64,000 bases of DNA from Paenibacillus caui (GTDB lineage Bacteria > Bacillota > Bacilli > Paenibacillales > Paenibacillaceae). The notes beneath the pieces were generated by a model. The model was not told the origin of the DNA. It ran no database searches and saw only the letters and a list, made by a program, of their open reading frames with translations. The position numbers were made by a program, and so were the translations under genes. The stretch spans positions 91,789-155,788 of the forward strand of contig NZ_JAIOGQ010000006.1 in NCBI RefSeq assembly GCF_019904135.1, in the 5' to 3' direction. Every line of letters begins with the position of its first letter. The first letter of the stretch is position 1. Of this stretch, positions 32,834 to 42,239 are shown piece by piece.

Positions 32834-34039
32834 ATGCAGTCAGACAAGTGGAATGCTTTCATCGAGGAGGATCTCAGTGTTGAGCCTTCCGGAACAGGAT
32901 TTTTAGAAGGATTGACGTTCGCCGTCAAGGATGTAATTGCGATTAAAGGGCACACCAATTCGGCCGGAAATCCGGATTGGCTGAGGACACACGAACCCGC
33001 CGAGGCGACCGCGGCTGTTGTCGAGGCGCTGCTCGCGCAGGGGGCGAGGCTTCAAGGTATGGCTCATACGGATGAGCTGATGTTCAGCTTGAACGGCGAG
33101 AACTTTCACTACGGAACTCCGGTGAACCCCAAAGATCCAAAGCGGATCCCCGGCGGTTCTTCCAGCGGCTCGGCGGTAGCGGTTGCGGCAGGCATGGTCG
33201 ACTTCGCGCTCGGCACCGATACGGGAGGATCGATCCGTATTCCTTCTTCCTATTGCGGATTGTACGGCTTTCGGCCGACGCACGGGCTGATTCCTACAGA
33301 AGGCGTCATTCCGCTGGCCAGAAGCTTTGATACCGTGGGCTTGATGGCCCGGGATCCAAAGACGCTGCGCCAAGTGGGAGACGCCCTGAAAGCTTGGAAG
33401 AGCGGTAAGGGTACTGGAACATTTAAGCGGATTCATTTTGCGTCCGATGCTTGGGACACGCTGGAGCCGGGATCCCGGGGAACGCTTCTTGGAGCGGTGC
33501 CGGTAATTGAGAGCTTGCTGGGTAAGGGAAACTGGATGACGCTTGCTGACAAGGGACTGCCTGAATGGTTCCAGGCGTTTCGGACTATTCAGGGATATGA
33601 AATCTGGGCTGAGCATGGCGAATGGATTGAGAAAGAACATCCGGTATTCGGACCGGATATTGCAGAGCGGTTTGCCTGGACGAAGACGATTCCGCAGGAA
33701 GATTTCGAGCGGAAGAAAGCCGTCCGCAAGCAAATCACTTCATATATGGAAGAACTGCTTGGAGACGACGGACTGCTGATTATTCCGACCGCGCCTTGTC
33801 AGGCACCGCAGCTCGGTCTTGTCTCCGAACAAATTGAACATACGCGGGCCCGGGTCATGCAGCTGTCCTGCATTGCCGGACTTACCGGATTTCCGCAGGT
33901 GACGGTTCCCTTTGCCGAACCGGACGGACTGCCGATCGGACTATCCTTCATCGCGGGCAGGGGCCTCGACGGTGAGCTTCTGGCATGGATCCACGAAACG
34001 CTGGCTCCCGCTCTGGTGGAAGCGGCGAAATCGGCTTAA
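32834..34039 (+). CDS. Amidase-signature hydrolase
   Basis: This 401-residue enzyme of the amidase signature family has its Ser-cisSer-Lys triad visible: K32 in TFAVKDVI, the cis-Ser about position 110 in IPGGSSSGSAVAVAAG, and S133 in LGTDTGGSIRIPSS. It is shorter than GatA or allophanate hydrolase. In this context, after a PucG-type aminotransferase yields oxalurate, an amidase acting on oxalurate or another N-carbamoyl or amide intermediate is likely, comparable to the amidase-family gene of the Klebsiella hpx cluster. The specific substrate is inference. GGAGGG precedes the ATG. Confidence 0.83.
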   Translation: MQSDKWNAFIEEDLSVEPSGTGFLEGLTFAVKDVIAIKGHTNSAGNPDWLRTHEPAEATAAVVEALLAQGARLQGMAHTDELMFSLNGENFHYGTPVNPKDPKRIPGGSSSGSAVAVAAGMVDFALGTDTGGSIRIPSSYCGLYGFRPTHGLIPTEGVIPLARSFDTVGLMARDPKTLRQVGDALKAWKSGKGTGTFKRIHFASDAWDTLEPGSRGTLLGAVPVIESLLGKGNWMTLADKGLPEWFQAFRTIQGYEIWAEHGEWIEKEHPVFGPDIAERFAWTKTIPQEDFERKKAVRKQITSYMEELLGDDGLLIIPTAPCQAPQLGLVSEQIEHTRARVMQLSCIAGLTGFPQVTVPFAEPDGLPIGLSFIAGRGLDGELLAWIHETLAPALVEAAKSA

Positions 34040-34065
34040 TTTTAACTATAAAGGGGAGTATTCCG

Positions 34066-34887
34066 ATGTTTATGCGATATGAAGGCAGGGCTTGGGAAGA
34101 GCGGTTTCTGCCACGTCTGACAAGCAAGCAAATTCGCGAGATGGATAAGGAAAAAGCGCTGGTCATCCTTCCGGTAGGAGCGGTGGAGCAGCATGGTCCG
34201 CATCTGCCGGTCATGACCGACACGCTGATCGCCGAAGCGACGCTGACGCAGGCGCTGGATAAAGCGGATCGGGATGCGGGACTGTGGCTTTTGCCTCCGG
34301 TTTCTTATGGGAAAAGCAATGAGCATATAGGGATGCCGGGAACGATCTCCTTATCGGCCGCAACCCTTCAAGGCGTGATTATGGACATTGCCCGCAGCCT
34401 CGTGGCAAGCGGGTTTCATAAACTTCTTCTCTTTAATACGCATGGCGGGAATACCGACTTGCTAAATGTCGTTGCGCGCGAAATCCGGATTGAAACGGGC
34501 ATGACCGTATTTTCACTCAGCCCTTCGACTCTGGCTGACGTTAGCGATTTGATCTCGGCGGAAGAGCTGGAATACGGGATTCATGGCGGCGACTACGAAA
34601 CCTCGATCGTCAAGGCTGTCAAGCCGGGCTGGGTTAAGGATGAATGGGCGGTCAAGGATATTCCGGATATGTCGGATTACCGGTTCCTGACCATTGAAGG
34701 CAAAATCCGTTTCGCCTGGCGCACGCCGGATATCTCGGAGAGCGGAGTTTGCGGAGACGCCACTCTTGCGAGTGAGGAGAAAGGCCGAATCATTCAGGAG
34801 CGGGTGACCGATTGTCTGGCCCAAGCCTTTACGGAGCTGTGCAGCTTCTCCGTCTCGGACGTCAGGGACAAGAAAGCGCAGGTTTAA
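34066..34887 (+). CDS. Creatininase-family amidohydrolase (copy 2)
   Basis: This 273-residue metal hydrolase has GAVEQHGPHLPVMTD, FNTHGGN and YGIHGGDYETS carrying the expected ligands. The opening MRYEGRAWEERFLPRLTSKQ parallels the creatininase at 5.3-6.1 kb nearly word for word, so this is a paralogue that has probably specialised. The ATG at 34066 is used, with AAAGGGGAG 7 nt upstream. Embedding in a purine-degradation block argues for a cyclic amide or formamide substrate from ring-opened bases. Confidence 0.84.
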   Translation: MFMRYEGRAWEERFLPRLTSKQIREMDKEKALVILPVGAVEQHGPHLPVMTDTLIAEATLTQALDKADRDAGLWLLPPVSYGKSNEHIGMPGTISLSAATLQGVIMDIARSLVASGFHKLLLFNTHGGNTDLLNVVAREIRIETGMTVFSLSPSTLADVSDLISAEELEYGIHGGDYETSIVKAVKPGWVKDEWAVKDIPDMSDYRFLTIEGKIRFAWRTPDISESGVCGDATLASEEKGRIIQERVTDCLAQAFTELCSFSVSDVRDKKAQV

Positions 34888-34891
34888 CAGG

Positions 34892-35749
34892 ATGAAGCTA
34901 GCATCGGTCATTCACGGCGGCGCCGAAGAGGCAGCCATTATAACGGAAGGCAGTTACATCGCAATTCGCAGCATCAATGAAGCCGAAGGAACACGGTGGC
35001 ATACGGATTTGCTCGACATTCTGAAATTCGGCGAACTGGAAGAAATCCAGGGCTGGTACAAGAGCAAAAGCTATGGGCAAATCAAGCAGTTGGAGACGTT
35101 CGGCGATCTGAGGTACGCTCCCCCCTACCGCAATCCGGGCAAGATTTGGGGGATTGGCGCCAACTATGTCGAGAAAGCCGAAGCGATGGCGGTCACGCCT
35201 CCCGACCAGGAGCCCATTTGCTTTATGAAACCGAACACGAGCCTGATCGGCGAAGAGGATGCCATCGTGCTTCCGAAGCAATCGGACAGGGTTACGGCTG
35301 AAGCGGAACTGGGCATCGTGATCGGCAAAACCTGCAAAAACATCGAGCCTGAAGAGGCGCACCGATTCATCGCTGCATATACCACGACGCTGGATATGAC
35401 TGCACAGGATATTCATGCGAGAAATCCGCGTTTTCTCGGAAGGTCCAAAAGCTTTGACACTTTCTTCAGCTTCGGCCCGCAGCTTGTTACGCCTGACGAA
35501 ATCCCCGATCTGGAAAACCTTTCGGTTGAAACGGCGCTGAACGGAAAGGTTGTTCATCAAAGCCGCGTTGCGAATATGATTTATTCGCCTGCGTTTATCG
35601 TATCATTCTTCTCCAAAATGATGACGCTGCTTCCCGGCGACATCATGATGACCGGAACGCCGGGCTCCATCGAAATCCATGAAGGCGACACGGCGGAGTG
35701 CCGGATCGACGGGTTCATGCCGCTTCGGAATCCGGTCAGAGCAGAGTAA
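34892..35749 (+). CDS. Fumarylacetoacetate hydrolase-family protein
   Basis: This 285-residue FAH-family enzyme has the Mg-binding core VTAEAELGIVIGKTCKNI (the E-x-E motif), TLDMTAQDIHARNPRFLGRSKSFDTFFSFGP, and the C-terminal LPGDIMMTGTPGSIEIHEGD. The fold supports hydrolases, decarboxylases and lyases of 2-oxo acids. In a ureide cluster, ureidoglycolate or oxalurate-type substrates are the attractive possibilities, since several FAH proteins are annotated that way, but sequence alone does not decide. It begins 4 nt after the creatininase stop. Confidence 0.84.
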   Translation: MKLASVIHGGAEEAAIITEGSYIAIRSINEAEGTRWHTDLLDILKFGELEEIQGWYKSKSYGQIKQLETFGDLRYAPPYRNPGKIWGIGANYVEKAEAMAVTPPDQEPICFMKPNTSLIGEEDAIVLPKQSDRVTAEAELGIVIGKTCKNIEPEEAHRFIAAYTTTLDMTAQDIHARNPRFLGRSKSFDTFFSFGPQLVTPDEIPDLENLSVETALNGKVVHQSRVANMIYSPAFIVSFFSKMMTLLPGDIMMTGTPGSIEIHEGDTAECRIDGFMPLRNPVRAE

Positions 35750-35801
35750 CAATAGATCATTTAGAGATCATTTTATCTACACACAGAAAGAGGTGGCGAG
35801 C

Positions 35802-37127
35802 ATGTCGGTCGAATGGAAATCGGACTTGAACTTAAATGAAAGCCTGGGGACGGCGAAGCTCTACACCGATGAGGAATCCATTGAAAAGTTCTCCAAGGAC
35901 TTTTACTGGTATTCTCCGGTTCTCGGCAAAAAGCTGAAGGATAAGCGCGGCGATGTCATCATTGCTCCGCAAAATGAGGAAGAGGTCAAGCAGGCGATGG
36001 CCCTGGCTTACCGTCTTCAGGTGCCCGTAACGGTTCGCGGAGCCGGAACCGGCAATTATGGCCAGGCTGTTCCGCTGCAGGGCGGAATTGTGCTCGATAT
36101 GAGCGGGCTGAACCAAATTGTTGAGCTCGGAGACGGCTACGCGCGGGTGCAAAGCGGTGTCCGTATGGGCGTGCTGGAGCGCACGGCCAGAGAAGCGGGC
36201 CAGGAGCTGCGGATCTATCCCAGCACCTTCGCCAAAGCGACGATCGGCGGATTTGTGTGCGGCGGCTCGGGCGGCATAGGCTCCGTAACCTGGGGCAATT
36301 TGTGGGACGGCAACGTGCTTGAGGTGACGGCCTACACCATGGAGGAGCATCCGCAGAAGCTTGTCGTGAAAGGTGAAGATCTGATCAACTATATCCATAA
36401 TTACGGAACAACCGGGGTTGTAACGGAGGTCGTCATTCCGCTGGCCCAGAAAACGGATTGGGTGCAGGTTGTATTTCAATTTGCGGATTTTATGGGGGCG
36501 GTCGAGTTTGGCGAAGCGCTGAGCGAGGACATGTCCATTCCGAAAAGACTGGTCAGTCCGATGGAATGGCCCTTGCCGTCCTTCTTCAAGCCGCTAGCCA
36601 AGGTGCTTGAGCCGGACGCTGCGGTTGTTTTCGTTGAAATCGCGGATGGATCGCTGGATAAAACGGCGGAGCTCGCGAAGCGTTATGGCGGGAAGACCGG
36701 TCATGTGATCGAAGCGGCGCGTTACCGTAAAACGATGGGGCTTTCGGACTTCACCTGGAACCACACGACGCTGTGGGCGCTTACGGCTGATCCGGCATGG
36801 ACTTATTTGCAGGCGGGATTTGCGCCGGGACGCTACCTGGAGCAGGTCAAAATCCTCAAGGAGAAATTCGGGGACGAAGTGCTGATGCATTTCGAATGGA
36901 TCCGAAACGGAGGCGTGCTGTCGCCGAACGCGCTGCCGGTGGTTCGTTTTACGACGGAAGCAAGACTGTACGAAATCATTGATGAGTTTCTGGCCAACGG
37001 CGTCGAAATTTATGACCCGCACACCTGGATGCTGGATAACGGCGGCCGGGGAGCTGTATCCAGCATGCGGCTCAAGAAGCAGGTCAATGATCCGCTTGGT
37101 CTGCTGAATCCCGGCAAAATCGGATAA
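35802..37127 (+). CDS. FAD-linked oxidase (VAO/GlcD-type)
   Basis: This 441-residue flavoenzyme has a PCMH-type FAD domain: VPVTVRGAGTGNYGQAVPLQGGIVLDMSGLNQIV is the pyrophosphate-binding stretch and YPSTFAKATIGGFVCGGSGGIGS the second FAD loop. The family includes glycolate, D-lactate and sugar-alcohol oxidases. It is one of three oxidative enzymes in a purine cluster that lacks a recognisable urate oxidase. It could oxidise glycolate to the glyoxylate needed by the PucG-type aminotransferase, oxidise ureidoglycolate, or act on a purine; none is proved. The ATG at 35802 has AAAGAGGTGG upstream, and the frame is open into the preceding gene. Confidence 0.82.
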   Translation: MSVEWKSDLNLNESLGTAKLYTDEESIEKFSKDFYWYSPVLGKKLKDKRGDVIIAPQNEEEVKQAMALAYRLQVPVTVRGAGTGNYGQAVPLQGGIVLDMSGLNQIVELGDGYARVQSGVRMGVLERTAREAGQELRIYPSTFAKATIGGFVCGGSGGIGSVTWGNLWDGNVLEVTAYTMEEHPQKLVVKGEDLINYIHNYGTTGVVTEVVIPLAQKTDWVQVVFQFADFMGAVEFGEALSEDMSIPKRLVSPMEWPLPSFFKPLAKVLEPDAAVVFVEIADGSLDKTAELAKRYGGKTGHVIEAARYRKTMGLSDFTWNHTTLWALTADPAWTYLQAGFAPGRYLEQVKILKEKFGDEVLMHFEWIRNGGVLSPNALPVVRFTTEARLYEIIDEFLANGVEIYDPHTWMLDNGGRGAVSSMRLKKQVNDPLGLLNPGKIG

Positions 37128-37165
37128 ACACCAGTCCAAAAAAACGCGAATTCCAAGGAGAGCCT

Positions 37166-38578
37166 ATGTCCACATTGCTGATCAAAAATGCGAAATCAAT
37201 TGTAACGATGGATGGGGAGCGCCGGCGGATCGAAGGGGGCAGCCTGTACGCGGACGGTCAGAAGATCATTGCGATGGGAAAAGACATTCCCTACGAGGAT
37301 GCGGACACCGTCATTGATGCCAGCCACAAAATCGTTTATCCCGGACTCATCAATACGCATCATCATCTATATCAGACGCTGACGCGCAACATACCGTTTG
37401 CCCAGGACTGCACCTTGTTTGACTGGCTCATTACACTCTATGAAATCTGGCGGCATATGCGCCCTGAGGATGTTTATATCAGCGCCGCGGTTGGCCTCGG
37501 CGAACTGCTGAAGAGCGGATGCACGACCGCCGCGGACCATTTTTACTGCTTCCCGAACGGCATTTCGGGAGAGCTCATCGACGAGGAAATCCGGGCGGCG
37601 GGAGAGCTGGGCATTCGCTTTTTCCCGACCCGCGGGTCCATGAGTCTAGGGCGTTCGAAAGGCGGGCTTCCGCCGGACGAAGTATGCCAAAGCGAAGACG
37701 TTATTTTGAAGGATACGCAGAGGGTGATTGAGCGTTACCACAACAAAGAGCGGTTCGCCATGGTTCGTGTAGGCGTGGCGCCGTGTTCGCCGTTTTCGGT
37801 TACGGCAGACCTGCTGCGGGAATCCGCTAATCTGGCGAGAAGCTACGGGGTCCGTCTTCACACCCACCTGGCGGAGACGATCGACGAAGAGGATTTTTGC
37901 CTGGAGAAGCTTGGGGCAAGACCGCTTGATTTTCTGGAGCAAAACGGCTGGATGGGCGAGGATGTCTGGTTTGCGCACGGCATTCATTTTAATGAAGGGG
38001 AAATTCACCGGCTGGGCGCGCACCGCTGCGGGATTGCGCATTGTCCGACCAGCAACATGAAGATCTCCTCCGGCGTGTTCCCGATCATGAATATGCTTAA
38101 GGCGGGAGTAAAGGTTGGACTGGGGGTGGACGGCTCTGCCTCCAACGACGGATCCAATATGCTGCAGGAAGCAAGAACGGCTTATTTGCTGCACAAGCTT
38201 ATGCACGGACCGCTGTCAATCAGCGCTGAGGACAGTCTGCATCTGGCTACGATGGGATCAGCCTCGGTGCTGGGATGGGAAGACGATATCGGTTCACTCG
38301 AAGTTGGCAAAGCGGCCGATTTGTTTATGATCGATACCCGCCAGCTCGGCTTCGCAGGTGCGCTGTTTGACGATACTGCGCTCCCAATCGTTACAGGCTT
38401 GTCGCAGTCCGTTGATATGACCGTCGTCGGCGGCAAAGTCGTCGTTAAAGAGGGCAGGCTTGTAGGATTGGATGAGGAAAAAATCGCTTTACAGGCACAG
38501 GCGGCAGCGTTCAGAATGATGTCAGAAGCGTCCTTCCGGACGAAGATTGATTATTCACAGCGGCGTATTGCCAAATAA
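37166..38578 (+). CDS. 8-oxoguanine deaminase-like amidohydrolase
   Basis: This 470-residue amidohydrolase has HxH in PGLINTHHHLYQTLTRN, the specificity loop SGCTTAADHFYCFPNG typical of 8-oxoguanine deaminase and hydroxydechloroatrazine ethylaminohydrolase (AtzB) relatives, histidines in VRLHTHLAETIDEEDF and VWFAHGIHF, and the Asp in GVDGSASNDGSNM. 8-oxoguanine deaminase converts the damaged base to urate and ammonia, feeding directly into the urate steps encoded next. GGAGAGCC precedes the ATG. Guanine or another aminopurine remains possible. Confidence 0.83.
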   Translation: MSTLLIKNAKSIVTMDGERRRIEGGSLYADGQKIIAMGKDIPYEDADTVIDASHKIVYPGLINTHHHLYQTLTRNIPFAQDCTLFDWLITLYEIWRHMRPEDVYISAAVGLGELLKSGCTTAADHFYCFPNGISGELIDEEIRAAGELGIRFFPTRGSMSLGRSKGGLPPDEVCQSEDVILKDTQRVIERYHNKERFAMVRVGVAPCSPFSVTADLLRESANLARSYGVRLHTHLAETIDEEDFCLEKLGARPLDFLEQNGWMGEDVWFAHGIHFNEGEIHRLGAHRCGIAHCPTSNMKISSGVFPIMNMLKAGVKVGLGVDGSASNDGSNMLQEARTAYLLHKLMHGPLSISAEDSLHLATMGSASVLGWEDDIGSLEVGKAADLFMIDTRQLGFAGALFDDTALPIVTGLSQSVDMTVVGGKVVVKEGRLVGLDEEKIALQAQAAAFRMMSEASFRTKIDYSQRRIAK

Positions 38579-38601
38579 TCACTGGAGAAAAGAGGAAGAT
38601 C

Positions 38602-39102
38602 ATGAATTTGACGATTGCCGAGATCAATGCGCTGTCGAAGCCTGAATTCGTAGAGGTTTTCGGCAGCGTCTTCGAACATTCTCCCTGGGTAGCCGAGGGT
38701 GCCTTTGAGGCGAAGCCTTTCGCGTCGGTTCGGGAGCTGCACGAAGCGATGCTGCGCGTAGTTGAGGAATCGCCGGAGGAGAAAATCCTTGACTTTATCC
38801 GGGTGCATCCCAACCTTGCCACCCGCATGAAAGTAGGCGCCTACTCTGCCAAAGAACAGCAGGGCGCCGGCCTGGGCCAGCTCTCCACGGAGGAATTCGA
38901 GCGCTTTACCCGTTTAAACCAGTCTTATATGGAGAAGTTCGGCTTTCCTTTCATTCTCGCCGTTACCGGGAAAACCAAGGAGGACATCGTTGCGTCCATG
39001 GAAGAAAGGCTTGACAACAGCTATGAAGCCGAGCGTAAGCAGGCGATGAAACAAATTGCGCGCATTACCGAAATCAGACTAAACAACATTATCGTCGGTT
39101 GA
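38602..39102 (+). CDS. uraD: OHCU decarboxylase (UraD)
   Basis: 2-oxo-4-hydroxy-4-carboxy-5-ureidoimidazoline decarboxylase makes S-allantoin from the HIU hydrolase product. The 166-residue protein shows the family motifs FEHSPWVAE (catalytic His), FIRVHPNLATRMK, SAKEQQGAGLGQLS and FGFPFILAVTGKTKEDI. In B. subtilis this domain is the N-terminal half of PucL, fused to urate oxidase; here it is free-standing and the oxidase half is missing. Confidence 0.93.
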   Translation: MNLTIAEINALSKPEFVEVFGSVFEHSPWVAEGAFEAKPFASVRELHEAMLRVVEESPEEKILDFIRVHPNLATRMKVGAYSAKEQQGAGLGQLSTEEFERFTRLNQSYMEKFGFPFILAVTGKTKEDIVASMEERLDNSYEAERKQAMKQIARITEIRLNNIIVG

Positions 39103-39170
39103 CAGTCGGATTAACAGCCAGATTAAGAGGCAGGAATGCCGTATTAAAAAAATTGCTGGAGGTAGGTTGA

Positions 39171-39533
39171 ATGGCGGGCAAACTCACCACGCATGTGCTT
39201 GACATCTCCAGAGGTGTTCCGGCGGCAGGCATGCATATCAGGCTGTTCAGGCTGGACGGAGAGAGCAGGCAATTGTTGCGTGAGGCGGACACAAATTCGG
39301 ACGGCCGCCTGGATCAGCCGCTGCTTTCGGAAGGCGCCCTTGAAGCCGGGCTTTATGAGCTGGTTTTTGACGCCGGCGGTTATTTCAGGGAAAGCCCGGT
39401 TTTCGGGCTTAAAGAAGAAGAACTGTTTCTGGAGCAGGTCCCGATCCGCTTTCGGGTCAGCGACCCCAAAGCCCATTACCATGTTCCATTGCTGGTCGCT
39501 CCTGGCGGCTACAGCACATATCGGGGCAGTTAA
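39171..39533 (+). CDS. uraH: 5-hydroxyisourate hydrolase (HIUase)
   Basis: This 120-residue transthyretin-like enzyme hydrolyses 5-hydroxyisourate to OHCU. The diagnostic ends are present: LTTHVLDISRGVPA with the active-site His, and YHVPLLVAPGGYSTYRGS, ending in the YRGS tetrapeptide that separates HIUases from transthyretins. GGAGGTAGG lies just upstream of the ATG. It acts one step before UraD although its gene comes after. Confidence 0.94.
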   Translation: MAGKLTTHVLDISRGVPAAGMHIRLFRLDGESRQLLREADTNSDGRLDQPLLSEGALEAGLYELVFDAGGYFRESPVFGLKEEELFLEQVPIRFRVSDPKAHYHVPLLVAPGGYSTYRGS

Positions 39534-39559
39534 AAGAACTACATTTGGAGGAGGGCGGA

Positions 39560-40978
39560 ATGATGAGCGATCGCTACGACTTGATCATACACGGAGGTTT
39601 GGTCGTTCTTCCTGATGAGGTTCGTAAAATGGACATCGGCATTCAAAACGGAAAAATAGCGGCACTCGCAGACCATATCGAATCCCATCTTGCGGCAGAC
39701 ACGGTCAATGCGGAGGGGCGGCTCGTTATGGCCGGCATGATCGATGCTCACGTTCATTTCAATGAACCGAATTTAGGGCATTGGGAGGGTTTTGAGACCG
39801 GAACCGCAGCTCTGGCTGCGGGCGGATGCACCGCGTTTGCGGATATGCCGCTCAACGGAAATCCGCCTACCGTCACCCTTCCCGCGCTTGAAATCAAAGA
39901 GCGCCTGGCGGCGGAAGGTTCCGCCGTCGACTATGCTTTTTGGGGCGGCCTGATGCCCGGCTTTCTGGATCAGATCGAGGGGCTGGCCGCAGCAGGCGTT
40001 ATCGGCTTTAAAGCCTTTATGTCCAATCCGGGCGGAGAAGGGGAAGGCCGTTTTCGCGAAGTCGACCGAAAGACGCTGCACGAAGGCATGAAACGCATCG
40101 CCGCGGCACAGGGCGTGCTTGCCCTGCACGCGGAAAGCGAAGAGATGACCTCGAAGCTCGCGGAAGCCGCCAGAGCCGCAGGCAAGACGGATGCCAGGGC
40201 TTTTGTGGAATCGCGCCCGGTGGAGGCTGAAGTCGAGGCGGTGTCCGAAGCGCTGGAGCTTGCGGAGCAGACCGGCTGCCGCCTTCATTTTGTTCATATC
40301 AGCTCGCCGGAAGCGGTGGATGTGATCGACGCCGCCAAGCGCCGCGGAATGGATGTCACGCTGGAAACGTGTCCGCACTATCTGGTGTTGACGGCATCCG
40401 ATATGGAGGAGCTTGGACCGGTGGCCAAATGCGCGCCGCCTTTGAGGGATGAAGCGCGGCAGGCGGAGCTTTGGAAACGGCTTGAAGCGGGCAAGATTGA
40501 TTTCATCACATCCGATCATTCGCCTTGTCCGGAATCCATGAAGGATATGGCGAACGGAACCTTTTTCGACGCATGGGGAGGCATTGCCGGGGCGCAGAAC
40601 AGCCTGGAGCTGATGCTTGATGAAGGCTGGCACAAACGGGGAATTCCGCTGCCGGCCATTTCGCGCTTGCTCTCTTTGCATCCGGCTAAACGTTTTGGCT
40701 TCTATCCCCGCAAGGGAGAGATCGCCGAAGGGTTTGACGCCGATCTGGTGCTTATCGATCCGAACCGGAACTACACGCTTTCACGGGAGGATTTGCTGCA
40801 TCGGCATCCGCATAGCCCGTACATTGGAAGAACCTTTTCCTGCAAGGTTACGGAGGTTTATTGCAGAGGGCGTGCCGTGTACCGCGAAGGCCAGGGAATC
40901 GTTTCGAAAGCGGAAGGGAAATGGATCGCTCCGGCGCAGGCGTCAGGCGGGAATGCGGAAAGGGGGCCTCTCGCATGA
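39560..40978 (+). CDS. allB: Allantoinase
   Basis: This 472-residue enzyme opens the hydantoin ring of allantoin to allantoate. It is a cyclic amidohydrolase with HxH in IDAHVHFNEP, the carboxylated Lys in GVIGFKAFMSN, His in ALHAESEEM, ETCPHYL, and the Asp in FITSDHSPCP. The GFETGTAALAAGGCTAFADMPLN segment is typical of AllB/PucH. GGAGGAGGG precedes two adjacent in-frame ATGs (39560 and 39563), and either could be used. Its stop overlaps the next start. Confidence 0.93.
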   Translation: MMSDRYDLIIHGGLVVLPDEVRKMDIGIQNGKIAALADHIESHLAADTVNAEGRLVMAGMIDAHVHFNEPNLGHWEGFETGTAALAAGGCTAFADMPLNGNPPTVTLPALEIKERLAAEGSAVDYAFWGGLMPGFLDQIEGLAAAGVIGFKAFMSNPGGEGEGRFREVDRKTLHEGMKRIAAAQGVLALHAESEEMTSKLAEAARAAGKTDARAFVESRPVEAEVEAVSEALELAEQTGCRLHFVHISSPEAVDVIDAAKRRGMDVTLETCPHYLVLTASDMEELGPVAKCAPPLRDEARQAELWKRLEAGKIDFITSDHSPCPESMKDMANGTFFDAWGGIAGAQNSLELMLDEGWHKRGIPLPAISRLLSLHPAKRFGFYPRKGEIAEGFDADLVLIDPNRNYTLSREDLLHRHPHSPYIGRTFSCKVTEVYCRGRAVYREGQGIVSKAEGKWIAPAQASGGNAERGPLA

Positions 40979-42225
40979 ATTCGCCCCATCTTTTGCAGGA
41001 TAAATCCGACTTTTCCGAAGTAGTGAATCTGCTGGATGAACTGGCCGGCTTTGGCATGGAAGAGGACGGCGGTGTGACAAGACTGCTGTATACGAAGCCC
41101 TGGGTAGAAGCGCAAAGCTTTCTGGCGGATAAAATGAGGGAGGCCGGTCTCGAGGTCCATTTTGACCGTGTAGGCAATCTGTACGGAAGGCTTCCCGGAC
41201 GCGATGCCGATTTGCCGGTTATATTGACCGGTTCTCATATCGACACGGTGCGCAGCGGAGGAAAATATGACGGCGCGTTTGGCATAGCCGCAGGCCTGAC
41301 CGCGCTCACCCAGCTGAAGGAGAAGTTCGGGCAGCCGTCCAGAACGCTGGAAGTCGTCGCCTTGTGCGAGGAAGAAGGCAGCCGCTTTCCGCTAACGTTC
41401 TGGGGCTCCGGCAGCGTGACCGGATTTCATGATCCGGCCGTAGCCGGGAAGGTACGGGACGAAGCGGGAATCTCGCTGCGGGAAGCGATGCTGGGCGCCG
41501 GGTTTGGGCTTGCTGAGCAGCAAAGTCCGCTGCGCGATGATCTCGGCATGTATATTGAGCTGCATATCGAGCAGGGAGTTGCGCTGGAGAGGATGAACAA
41601 GCGGATCGGGATCGTGGAAACGATCGTCGGCCAGCACCGGTATACCGTTACGGTATCCGGCGAGCGCAACCATGCCGGGACGACGCCGATGCATATGCGC
41701 AGCGATGCGCTGGCCGGCGCAGCCGAAATGATCTTTAGGCTGGAGGCCATGGCGGGTGAAGCCGGCGACCCTCTCGTGGCGACGGTCGGCAAAATTGCCG
41801 CCAGCCCGAACACCTCCAACGTCATTCCCGGCGAAGTCAGCTTTACGCTGGATATTCGCCATGATACGAAGGAGGAGCTGACGGCATTTTGCAGCAAAGT
41901 GAGCACGGCGTTCGAGCAGATCGCCCGCAAACGTGGGCTGGGGCTGGATTTGCAGCTGCAGCTGGAAACAGAGCCCGTGCCTATGGACTCCGCCATCAAG
42001 GAGCGGCTCGAATCGCTGTGCGGCGAGCTCAAGCTGCCTTACCGCCGGATGGTGAGCGGTGCCGGGCATGATGCCCAGCTGCTTGCCTCGCTTTGCCCGT
42101 CAGCGATGCTGTTTGTTCCCAGCCGCGGCGGCATCAGCCACTCGCCGGAGGAGTTCACCTCTCCGGAGCATTTGACCGAAGGCGCCGCTTTGCTTGCTGT
42201 CTTGCTTCATCAACTTGCTTATTGA
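40975..42225 (+). CDS. allC: Allantoate amidohydrolase (M20 family)
   Basis: This 416-residue zinc/manganese amidohydrolase of the M20 hydantoinase/carbamoylase group removes a carbamoyl group from allantoate to give ureidoglycine, CO2 and ammonia. Metal-site motifs are LTGSHIDTVRSGGKYDGAFG and VALCEEEGSRFPLTFWGSGS, followed by ELHIEQGVALE and the dimer-domain YTVTVSGERNHAGTTPM. The ATGA overlap with allB couples their translation. N-carbamoyl amino acid hydrolase is the usual mis-assignment; the position between allB and a pucG-type gene supports allantoate. Confidence 0.9.
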   Translation: MNSPHLLQDKSDFSEVVNLLDELAGFGMEEDGGVTRLLYTKPWVEAQSFLADKMREAGLEVHFDRVGNLYGRLPGRDADLPVILTGSHIDTVRSGGKYDGAFGIAAGLTALTQLKEKFGQPSRTLEVVALCEEEGSRFPLTFWGSGSVTGFHDPAVAGKVRDEAGISLREAMLGAGFGLAEQQSPLRDDLGMYIELHIEQGVALERMNKRIGIVETIVGQHRYTVTVSGERNHAGTTPMHMRSDALAGAAEMIFRLEAMAGEAGDPLVATVGKIAASPNTSNVIPGEVSFTLDIRHDTKEELTAFCSKVSTAFEQIARKRGLGLDLQLQLETEPVPMDSAIKERLESLCGELKLPYRRMVSGAGHDAQLLASLCPSAMLFVPSRGGISHSPEEFTSPEHLTEGAALLAVLLHQLAY

Positions 42226-42239
42226 CAGGGGGGTTAACG

